Positions 38,301-43,056 of a DNA stretch of 43,056 nucleotides are shown piece by piece. Position numbers and translations under genes: made by a program. Numbering within the stretch: position 1 is the stretch's first letter; the number at the start of each line of letters is the position of its first letter. The notes below the pieces were generated by a model. The model was not told the DNA's origin. It searched no databases and saw nothing but the letters and a program-made list of their open reading frames with translations. The stretch is from Myrmaecium sp. VS I D KN 1 (lineage: Eukaryota; Ascomycota; Dothideomycetes; Valsariales; Valsariaceae), in contig JADQAV010000006.1 in assembly GCA_019775845.1 (NCBI GenBank), forward strand, positions 10,744-53,799, given 5' to 3'.

Positions 38301-39738
38301 TATAAATTAATATATTTTTTTTTAATAAAAATTTTAGATTAAAAAATTCTAGTTGGCTATACTTAACCTATAGTACTCATAATTTAATATAGGCTTTATG
38401 TTATTTTAACCTTTCTCCTAGTAATATAATTACAGATCTACCTTATAAGCGTTTACCTCTAACTATATGGTGGACATATAAATTGAAACCGTCTGACGGA
38501 TCCGTCCATTGCTATAAAAAACTAACTAATAATAAAAAATTAATTATTTAATATAATAGAAAACAATGATTTTATTATATAATACACAGTTGACCACAAA
38601 ATTATTAACATTATTTACGAATTTTATACTCCAATTCAGGTACTATATAGGGTTTTACTATATTCTTTATAATAAAATAATCTTTTTTCTCTATATATAT
38701 AGTAGAGCCTTCTTTAGATGGGCGAATGTTAGGAGATATGCCATATAGTTGATTAAGTATTCGAACCAAAAAAACTACATCCTCATAACTAAAACTATTA
38801 ATATCCAAAGATATACCACGAGAAGTACAATGTCCCATCTGCATGATTCAGTGCGCTAAACCTATAGGTGTTATAAATTCCCCTATTCAGTCTGGTATTT
38901 TTTTTGTCATAATACCATTGACTTCATGATAAAAGGAATTGTATATCCATAATAGACTAGTAAAACTATGGGTAGTTAATCTATAGTTATAACGAGTTAA
39001 TGTGGGATCTAATCGTTTGTCAACTTTTGCTTCAGATTTAACGATTAATTTAGGAGTTACTGTAGAACAGTAACCTAAACTATTTAAAATAATGTTAAGA
39101 TGATGTATATAAGCAGAATTTTTTACACCTTGCTCAATACAAAATCTAACACTATCCATTTGTTTACCTTTTATCTTATTACCCCATCAATCTCCTAACA
39201 TCCCGCATATTATTATTGATAATGCATCAATATTATGAGGACCTATCCTTTGGATAGCTCTAGTTCTACCTTTATTAAAAGGTAAAACAAAAGACTTGTT
39301 ATCATTTACATATTTAACTTGAGAATCCATTAATCAATTTGGCCACATAACTTTTACAATAGCCATCATTAATATAAAAATTACAGTACCAATAGTTCAA
39401 ACTAAAGTTCTTGGTGCTCTATAAGATCCATAGTATAAACCTCTTCCTATGTGTAAATAAACTAAGAAGAAAAAAGCAGAGGCCGTATTAGCGTGTAAAT
39501 AACGTATGAATCATCCATTGTTTACATCCCTCATAATATGTTCAACAGAATTAAAGGCCTCAGCTACACTAGGATTATAATGCATTGCCAAAGTAACTCC
39601 TGTAACAATTTGTATAATTAAACAAAAAGCCAATAAAGAACCAAAATTTCATAAATAACTTAAATTTGATGGTTGAGGTGAGTCTATTACATAGGAATTA
39701 ACCATCTTTAAAAGAGGATGACTTTTTAATATTCTCAT
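26348..39738 (-). CDS. cob: cytochrome b, five exons
   Basis: Cytochrome b carries both b hemes and the quinone sites of complex III. Exons: 39738-39361, 36691-36677, 32614-32571, 28400-28348, 27051-26348; 1194 nt, 397 aa, in frame. The introns fall after coding bases 378, 393, 437 and 490; 393 and 490 are, as I recall, commonly used sites in fungal cob. The heme histidine pairs are present with 14-residue spacing ([15 protein letters not shown] and [15 protein letters not shown]), as are [46 protein letters not shown] and [19 protein letters not shown] codes for most Trp. The start of exon 3 is open to question because a second, similar junction lies at 33976. Confidence 0.95.
27052..28347 (-). 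other. group I intron cob-i4 (coding position 490)
   Basis: It splits a Phe codon: GAGT (28348) before, TTATTTGAGG (27051) after, with G at 27052. The ORF occupies the 5' two thirds; the last 400 bases should hold the rest of the core, of which only a weak S-like AGAATTAGTC (27108-27117) is visible. A T/A-tract hairpin lies at 27345-27375. Confidence 0.8.
27452..28345 (-). CDS. LAGLIDADG endonuclease/maturase of cob-i4
   Basis: In frame with exon 4 of cob (GQDIVE|ENITEYY) to TAA 27452-27454, 297 codons. Motifs [12 protein letters not shown] and [12 protein letters not shown] are intact. The spacing and the ending [22 protein letters not shown] are those of the I-AniI / yeast bI3 family, proteins known to be bifunctional endonuclease-maturases of cob introns. 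This is the best conserved endonuclease in the window, and a splicing role for cob is likely. Confidence 0.9.
28451..29551 (-). pseudogene. LAGLIDADG gene, 3' part of a split gene, with NUMOD-like tail
   Basis: This frame (366 codons to TAG at 28451) starts abruptly with [19 protein letters not shown], which is the middle of a LAGLIDADG domain, and continues the sequence that breaks off at 30688 (FRISLH). It holds the second motif [12 protein letters not shown] with catalytic Asp and a C-terminal NUMOD1-like module ([20 protein letters not shown]). The first half (30688-30984) lies on the far side of an inserted gene (29606-30598). Unless the insert is removed from the RNA, the protein cannot be made whole. 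Confidence 0.8.
29552..30687 (-). mobile_element. inserted endonuclease element inside another endonuclease gene
   Basis: The element separates FRISLH from GDDRKALEL of one LAGLIDADG gene. It consists of one ORF with about 90 bases before and 54 after it. No P/Q/R/S core strings are visible. If it is a group I intron the ribozyme must overlap the ORF; otherwise it is a free-standing endonuclease gene. The ends are uncertain by a few bases. Confidence 0.65.
29606..30598 (-). CDS. LAGLIDADG endonuclease gene inserted in another endonuclease gene
   Basis: 330 aa from ATG 30598 to TAA 29606-29608. Motifs [13 protein letters not shown] and [12 protein letters not shown] carry both acids; the end [23 protein letters not shown] is the typical C-terminus. 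The linker block [21 protein letters not shown] resembles [21 protein letters not shown] of the neighbour at 31291-32289 and [21 protein letters not shown] of the nested cob-i2 gene, so the three are one subfamily multiplied in cob. Looks complete. Confidence 0.86.
30688..30984 (-). pseudogene. LAGLIDADG gene, 5' part of a split gene
   Basis: The frame from ATG 30984 ([15 protein letters not shown]) includes the first motif [12 protein letters not shown] and [10 protein letters not shown], then runs into unrelated T-rich sequence. The rest of the gene is at 28451-29551. In the motif the residue after the catalytic Glu is Ser instead of Gly. Confidence 0.78.
31205..31343. repeat. palindromic insertion at the end of an endonuclease gene
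   Basis: At about 31298-31343 lies a nearly perfect palindrome: TATTTTTTTTT-G-TTATTTTATA followed by its mirror. On its far side (31205-31297) the minus strand continues with [20 protein letters not shown] and [10 protein letters not shown], the normal end of the upstream LAGLIDADG gene in another frame. The insertion therefore displaced the last 30 codons. Confidence 0.8.
31291..32289 (-). CDS. LAGLIDADG endonuclease of cob-i3, C-terminus displaced
   Basis: 332 codons from ATG 32289 to a premature TAA 31291-31293. A hydrophobic N-terminal stretch ([13 protein letters not shown]) could be a membrane segment. Motifs [13 protein letters not shown] and [12 protein letters not shown] are intact. 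The last residues ([17 protein letters not shown]) come from a palindrome inserted in the gene; the ancestral tail lies behind it in another frame. The nuclease domains are whole, so the protein may still work. The frame starts downstream of the intron core and is not fused to cob. Confidence 0.82.
32668..33810 (-). CDS. LAGLIDADG gene with NUMOD1 tail, first motif broken
   Basis: The open frame from ATG 33810 to TAG 32668-32670 has 380 codons. Upstream the same frame runs to 33972 except for one TAA (33823-33825) in the middle of the first LAGLIDADG motif (WFCGF*EAESMF). The second motif [12 protein letters not shown] is intact. The C-terminus is a NUMOD1 module ([23 protein letters not shown]...RGRYKF). 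The break in motif 1 suggests a lost or decaying nuclease; sequencing error or RNA-level change is possible. Only about 55 bases separate its stop from cob exon 3. Confidence 0.75.
33964..33976 (-). other. second copy of the cob-i2 3' junction (CVLP)
   Basis: The minus strand reads ATAATAAGTAAGATTG|TGTGTTTTACC here and ATAATAAGTAAGTTTG|TATGTACTGCC at 32615. The first would code Cys-Val-Leu-Pro, the second Tyr-Val-Leu-Pro, the expected cob sequence. The two are clearly copies of one junction. Confidence 0.7.
34332..36550 (-). CDS. GIY-YIG endonuclease of cob-i2, split by a nested intron
   Basis: Two parts: 36550-36218 and 34892-34332. Joined, they give 297 aa with the codon pair GGT|AGT in frame and the continuous sequence [24 protein letters not shown]. 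Part 1 has [19 protein letters not shown] (GIY...YIG) and the Arg of RFYARFSNH; part 2 has the catalytic Glu ([17 protein letters not shown]), NUMOD3-like repeats ([28 protein letters not shown]) and a NUMOD1-like end ([23 protein letters not shown]). The frame upstream of ATG 36550 continues into cob exon 2 ([13 protein letters not shown]). The last Trp codons are TGA; stop TAG 34332-34334. Confidence 0.85.
34893..36217 (-). mobile_element. nested group I intron inside the GIY-YIG gene (twintron)
   Basis: The insert follows AGAGGT (36218) and ends with ...GCCTTG (34893) before AGTAAAATAG, so it obeys the U|intron|G rule and its removal restores the GIY-YIG frame. Its 5' part (AACTCCGGGGACTCCTTAAAG, 36147-36167) has the look of a group I core, and the ORF starts inside it. 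It is 1325 nt long. Confidence 0.8.
34955..36216 (-). CDS. LAGLIDADG endonuclease of the nested intron
   Basis: The frame is continuous with the first half of the host GIY-YIG gene (open from 36676 to TAA 34955-34957 under table 4), so an unspliced RNA would code a GIY-YIG/LAGLIDADG fusion. Translated intron core comes first ([20 protein letters not shown]), then [13 protein letters not shown] and [12 protein letters not shown], both with the catalytic Glu, and the tail [18 protein letters not shown]. The linker [20 protein letters not shown] links it to the two genes in cob-i3. Complete. Confidence 0.88.
37096..37380 (-). pseudogene. C-terminal fragment of a second-type LAGLIDADG protein
   Basis: The frame ending at TAA 37096-37098 reads [39 protein letters not shown] and [14 protein letters not shown]. 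This is the last third of the family represented by the ORF at 38611-39360 ([33 protein letters not shown]) but diverged from it. The N-terminal part is absent; just upstream lie GGGACTATAT and the GIY-YIG gene. It is the relic of an earlier intron ORF. Confidence 0.8.
37482..38249 (-). CDS. GIY-YIG endonuclease of cob-i1
   Basis: 255 aa from ATG 38249 to TAA 37482-37484, one Trp coded by TGA. The signature is [19 protein letters not shown] with the Arg in [10 protein letters not shown] and the Glu in [21 protein letters not shown]3-like repeat ([15 protein letters not shown]) and a NUMOD1-like end ([21 protein letters not shown]) follow. It stands free between two LAGLIDADG sequences of another family, which suggests that it invaded an intron that already had an ORF. 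Confidence 0.88.
38281..38378. repeat. copy of the intergenic 'CTAGAAGTC...TATAGTACT' repeat inside cob-i1
   Basis: TCTAGAAGTCTGATTAATCTTG and, 50 bases on, TTCTAGTTGGCTATACTTAACC match 39951-40046 upstream of cob, with a diverged AT spacer. Confidence 0.8.
38611..39360 (-). CDS. LAGLIDADG (second type) endonuclease/maturase of cob-i1
   Basis: In frame with cob exon 1 ([14 protein letters not shown]) to TAA 38611-38613, 249 codons. It belongs to the shorter LAGLIDADG_2 family rather than the double WLAGF type: the first motif is [15 protein letters not shown], and the second half shows [40 protein letters not shown] and IVKPYIV. In the second half the expected 'W.MDDG' is WIMQMG, so the second acidic site looks altered. 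Otherwise full length. Confidence 0.85.
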
Positions 39739-39752
39739 ATAGATATAAATAA

Positions 39753-40050
39753 TATTAATTATTCTTTTTTTCTAGAAGTCCGATTAATCTTGTATATACT
39801 TATTAGTATATAAAATAAAATTTGAAAAAAAGAATAAATAATATTTGAAAAAAAGAATAAATAATATTTGAAAAAAAGAATAAATAAAATTTGAAAAAAA
39901 GAATAAATAATATTTGAAAAAAAGAATAAATAATATTAATTATTCTTTTTTTCTAGAAGTCCGATTAATCTTGTATATACTTATTAGTATATAAAATAAA
40001 ATTTGAAAAAAAAAGTTCTAGTTGGCTATACTTAACCTATAGTACTTATA
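39753..40050. repeat. duplicated segment with a 23-nt tandem array upstream of cob
   Basis: A segment of about 80 bp (ATTATTCTTTTTTTCTAGAAG to TAAAATTTGAAAAAAA) occurs at 39758-39835 and again at 39938-40013. Between them are five copies of AATATTTGAAAAAAAGAATAAAT. The second copy goes on into TTCTAGTTGGCTATACTTAACC, also found in cob-i1. Confidence 0.87.
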
Positions 40051-40059
40051 AGAAATAAA

Positions 40060-40120
40060 ATATAGCAGATCACGCTATATAGCAGATCACGCTATATAGC
40101 AGATCACGCTATATTTTATT
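40060..40120. repeat. 17-nt repeat, three copies, flanked by an inverted repeat
   Basis: ATAGCAGATCACGCTAT three times; AGAAATAAAATATAGC before and GCTATATTTTATTTCT after form an inverted repeat, so the block can fold as one hairpin. Confidence 0.87.
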
Positions 40121-40127
40121 TCTGCAC

Positions 40128-40352
40128 CTATTTTTTATTAAAAAAGTATCCTAAAAATAGGAAATACAAAAATAATATGATAAAAATAGGTGATAAGGGT
40201 ATAATATATCAAATAGCTCTTTGAGCTTCTATTATCACAGTTAAATTTAAGCTACCTGATAATAAAACAACCAATAAAATAACAGAGCTTAAAATTAATT
40301 CATAACTAATTAATTGAAAAATAAATATTAGAATTAAAAAAATAGAAATATT
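40128..40352 (-). pseudogene. nad1: nad1 fragment 1
   Basis: The minus frame reads FQLISYELILSSVILLVVLL, SGSLNLTVIIEAQRAIWYII and PLSPIFIILF before leaving the ND1 pattern and stopping at TAG 40128-40130. This matches the internal ND1 block normally preceding AETNRAPFDL (quinone-site region). There is no start and no downstream part. The frame is open, so it could be a displaced exon, but the real nad1 is not in the window; a relic copy is likelier. Confidence 0.8.
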
Positions 40353-40374
40353 TAAATTTTTACATTTTATTTAT

Positions 40375-40488
40375 TTCTAATTTATTTATCTCTGGTTTAT
40401 TTATTTCCCATATCTCTGGTTTATTTATTTCCCATATCTCTGGTTTATTTATTTCCCATATCTCTGGTTTATTTATTTCCCATTTATT
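40375..40488. repeat. 24-nt repeat, four copies
   Basis: CTCTGGTTTATTTATTTCCC plus ATAT four times. It separates the two nad1 fragments. Confidence 0.88.
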
Positions 40489-40499
40489 TAATTTTAGGA

Positions 40500-40628
40500 A
40501 AAAAGGTATAATACATCAAATAGCTCTTTAAGCTTATATTATCTCAGTTAAATTTAAGCTACTTTATAATAAAACAACCAATAAAACTGGAAAGCTTAAA
40601 AGTAATTAATAAATTAATTGAGCAAAAC
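40500..40628 (-). pseudogene. nad1: nad1 fragment 2, more decayed
   Basis: The sequence is about 85 percent alike to fragment 1 at DNA level (by eye) and reads FAQLIY*LLLSFPVLLVVLL*SSLNLTEII*A*RAIWCIIP, with several in-frame stops. It lies next to fragment 1 in the same orientation, so the block was duplicated. Confidence 0.78.
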
Positions 40629-40649
40629 TTTTACTAAATGTTAATAAAA

Positions 40650-40815
40650 AGAATATATTATTTATATAATATATATACTATACATAGAATATATATTATA
40701 TATAATATATATAGAATATATACTATATATAAATATATACTATATATAAATATATACTATATATAAATATATACTATATATAAATATATACTATATATAA
40801 ATATATACTATTTAT
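40650..40815. repeat. 15-nt AT repeat array
   Basis: About six exact copies of ACTATATATAAATAT following less regular TATATA stretches. Confidence 0.87.
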
Positions 40816-40866
40816 AGAGTAAAACTATACATAAAATATATTGGTTGAAAACAAGCTTCAATTATA

Positions 40867-42558
40867 TTATTCTTTTGGTTCTACATAAGGAGGCTCAGTA
40901 GCAATTATATTTGCTATAGATTCAGGGCGTCATCTGAAATAATCGTAGTTATCTCTAGTATACGCAAAATACATAGCATATATATCATATATATGATAAT
41001 AGCGGCTAAAAATATAGTGTACACCAGGATCTCTAAGATCCAACCTACGAAAATAATCAGGTAAATCATGCAACATAGCCCTATGAAGTCTTGCTACTCT
41101 GGATTGAATATCAAACCATAAAGCATTAGATATATGAGCGGGACGGTTGTTTAAATCGCGATTATGAACAATACCCCTACTGTTCACTAAATATCATATT
41201 TGATCTGCTTCAATAGAAGCAGTTCTCATATGTCTAACTATCTCCCTTAAGAAGATAGAATTATTTGGATTAGTAGTATGTAACCTGAAATCGCTTTCCC
41301 ATCGTTCCATACCAGTAAAAGGATCTATTTCAAGAGTACTGAATGTATCATTCGGTCCCGCCGCATCATTTATACCTCTATCATTAACAGGATCGTCTCA
41401 ACTAGGTCTAACCACTATACTATGAAGAAGACGACCTAAACCATTTCTATGTATAGTATTTAAATACTCGTTAAATTCTAAGAATTTTTTACCCATTGTA
41501 TTTTTAAAGCTAGTAAGTCCTTTATTAAGTACATCATTAAAGCTAGTTATCCCTTTACCTAATACATCATTAAAACTAGTAATCCCTTTATCTAATACAT
41601 CATTAAAACTAGTAATCCCTTTATCTAATATATCATTAAAGCTAGTAGACCCTTTATCCAAAATATTTTTAGATGAAGTAACCGCTTTATCAAAAATATT
41701 TTTAGATGAAGTAACCGCTTTATCAAAAATATTTTTAGATGAAGTAACCGCTTTATCCAAAATATTTTTAGATGAAGTAACCGCTTTATCCAAAATATTT
41801 TTAGATGAAATAACCGCTTTATCAAAAAGATTTTTAGATAAACTAACCCCTTGATCAACGGAAAGAATACTATATAAACCTCTAAAAATACTAGGTAAAT
41901 TATATAACAATTTAATAAAGTCTTTATTAGTAGTTATACCTAAAAGCATAAATTTAAATAAATCAGAAATAAATAAATTAGAAATAAATAAATCAGGAAT
42001 AAATAAATCAGGAATAAATAAATTAGAAATAAATAAATCAGGAATAAATAAATTAGAAAAACTATTAGGCGATGAGAAAGTAAAAGTAGAGATAGGGAAA
42101 GGTAAATTCTGGCAGACAGACTCATATGCACGTAATGTTTGCTCAATTATAGGGAAATTTTCCATATATTTAGATAAATCAATTAACTGTGCAGTACCTA
42201 AATAAGGCTCTCCAAATGAAGGATATAATGAGCTATTCACCATCAATAATGAAATATCTGAAAATATAGCAGAAATAAGTAAATATAACGGAGAATCAAA
42301 TATTTGATTTAAATCTTTACTTAATAATAAGAATCTATCACTTAACTCATAAAATAATGAATTTGGATTAGAAAAGAATGGAGTTATTTCAGATATTCTT
42401 TGACCTATATCAGTTAATGCTATTGCTAACTCAGGAGACACTATAAGGATACTTACTCCATAAATTGTAATAACAAGAACGTTTGTACTAATACCAGCCT
42501 TTAAAATAGATATTTCTTTTTTTTCAAAAGGATTTTGTAGTTTAAATAAATTTGTCAT
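40867..42558 (-). CDS. ORF A, large unknown membrane protein with 11-residue repeats
   Basis: 563 aa from ATG 42558 to TAA 40867-40869, continuous under table 4 (Trp TGA at about 41399 and 40937). Order: an N-terminal membrane segment (ISTNVLVITIYGVSILIV, residues 23-41); a region with FIPDLF/FISNLF pentapeptide repeats (15-nt units, about residues 170-205); about eleven 11-residue repeats, first of SSKNILDKAVT type, then SFNDVLDKGIT type (about 235-355); then a non-repetitive, less AT-rich C-terminal domain of about 180 residues rich in Arg, Asp and Tyr (GIVHNRDLNNRPAHISNALW; RYYHIYDIYAMYFAYTRDN). I recognise no family. A constant 11-residue period with hydrophobic residues at fixed places fits an amphipathic helix. 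The plan resembles ORF B. Confidence 0.8.
41495..41850 (-). repeat. 33-nt repeats within ORF A
   Basis: Eleven in-frame copies in two subtypes: a 33-nt unit with AAAATATTTTTAGATGAAGT on the + strand (about six) and one with ACATCATTAAAACTAGTAAT (about five). The subtypes are blocked, which indicates recent copying within each. Confidence 0.9.
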
Positions 42559-43056
42559 AGATTTTATAATTGATACTAATTATCCTAACCTTACTAATTA
42601 TGTGTTAAACTAGACAAAACCAACAAAACCAACAAAACCAACAAAACTATTAATAAAAAAATAAGATATAGGGATAAATTAGTACAAAAACCATAAGTTA
42701 GTGAAAAACTAGGTTAAAAGTGACTATGCCAGCTGATGTAGTTCAACTGAAAAAAAAAAAATATTAAGAGCAAATATTAAAAACAAATGCAGATAAATCA
42801 CTTATTATTATATAAAAGTTTTGTTTTTTGTTTATTTCTGTTTCCAGTTTCTCTTACAAGGTATAATCCTTTTATTTATAAAAATATATTTAATAAATAT
42901 ATTATATTTATTAAATATATTTTATATTATTTTTATATATAATATATATAATATATATAATATATATAATATATAATATATAATATATAATATATATAAC
43001 ATATATAATATATATTATATATACTATATATAATATATATAATATATATAATATAT
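42559..43056. other. spacer with AT repeats at the window end
   Basis: Near 42610-42655 there are copies of ACCAACAAA; from 42880 on the sequence is mostly TATAATATA repeats. At 42728-42750 GCCAGCTGATGTAGTTCAACTG looks like the 5' third of a tRNA on the + strand, but an A-tract follows and no anticodon or T arm can be found. No gene supported. Confidence 0.6.

Larger units (their letters stand above)
36692..39360 (-). other. group I intron cob-i1 (coding position 378)
   Basis: It begins after ATGATGGCT (39361) and ends with G at 36692 before ACAGCTTTCC. It holds a LAGLIDADG ORF of the second type, a GIY-YIG ORF and a LAGLIDADG fragment. The 3' core (36833-36912) shares GACCGTCGGT, CTACAGACTGG and CAGTCGG with cox1-i6 and cob-i2. 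Between 38250 and 38610 lies a copy of an intergenic repeat. Confidence 0.82.

Noticed and set aside
40128-40352. nad1 fragment 1 as a real nad1 exon
   Set aside because: No neighbouring nad1 sequence, the ND1 pattern ends in unrelated codons and a stop, and a decayed copy lies next to it; kept as a pseudogene with the alternative stated.
41625-42146. Leu/Ile/Phe-rich frames overlapping ORF A
   Set aside because: Frame-shifted shadows of the ORF A repeats.
42728-42790. A tRNA on the + strand starting GCCAGCTGATGTAGTTCAACTG
   Set aside because: Only the acceptor and D-arm-like part is seen; no anticodon stem, T arm or matching 3' acceptor strand.
1-43056. Plastid or bacterial origin
   Set aside because: TGA as Trp, fungal intron types and nad2/nad3 overlap fit a fungal mitochondrion; no plastid or bacterial operon is present.

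Overview
This is a piece of a large, intron-loaded fungal mitochondrial genome. The sequence is very AT-rich. The recognisable genes (cox1, nad3, nad2, cob and a Met tRNA) are mitochondrial, TGA is read as tryptophan throughout (translation table 4), nad2 and nad3 overlap by one base (TAATG), and the introns carry LAGLIDADG, GIY-YIG and reverse-transcriptase genes in the fungal style. I cannot place it below 'filamentous fungus, probably Dikarya'. Every gene I can support lies on the minus strand, so the transcription order is from 43056 down to 1.

Layout in transcription order. 43056-42560: AT repeats. 42558-40867: a 563-aa membrane protein of unknown function with about eleven 11-residue repeats (ORF A). 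40630-40128: two decaying nad1 fragments among minisatellites. 39738-26348: cob in five exons (126 codons, then 15, 44, 53 and 704 nt; 397 aa in total). Its four introns fill about 12 kb and hold at least nine homing-endonuclease genes or pieces, including genes inserted in other genes. 25967-24423: a second large repetitive unknown ORF (ORF B). 24420-22620: minisatellites and a short reverse-transcriptase-like fragment. 22616-15326: nad2 in three exons split by two related group II introns, each coding for a maturase with RT and HNH domains. 15326-14895: nad3. 14760-13835: a decayed GIY-YIG gene and a second nad3 3' end. 13735-12560: tandem repeats and T/A-tract hairpins with a 32-base assembly gap. 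12550-12479: tRNA-Met. 12375-1459: the first nine exons (341 codons) of cox1, separated by eight group I introns, with a ninth running off the window edge. Every cox1 intron has one endonuclease/maturase ORF, and eight of the nine are read in frame from the upstream exon.

I derived exon boundaries by joining conserved protein blocks and by the group I rule (U before the intron, G at its end) or the group II rule (GUGCG start, AY end, domain V near the 3' end). The joined exons stay in frame in all three split genes. The respiratory genes encode cytochrome b of complex III, COX1 of complex IV, and NAD2 and NAD3 of complex I. Most of the rest is selfish DNA or its debris. The most unusual parts are a nested intron that splits a GIY-YIG gene inside cob intron 2, an endonuclease gene inserted into another one in cob intron 3, a duplicated 3' splice junction in cob intron 2, displaced gene ends of nad3 and nad1, and two repeat-built membrane ORFs that flank cob.
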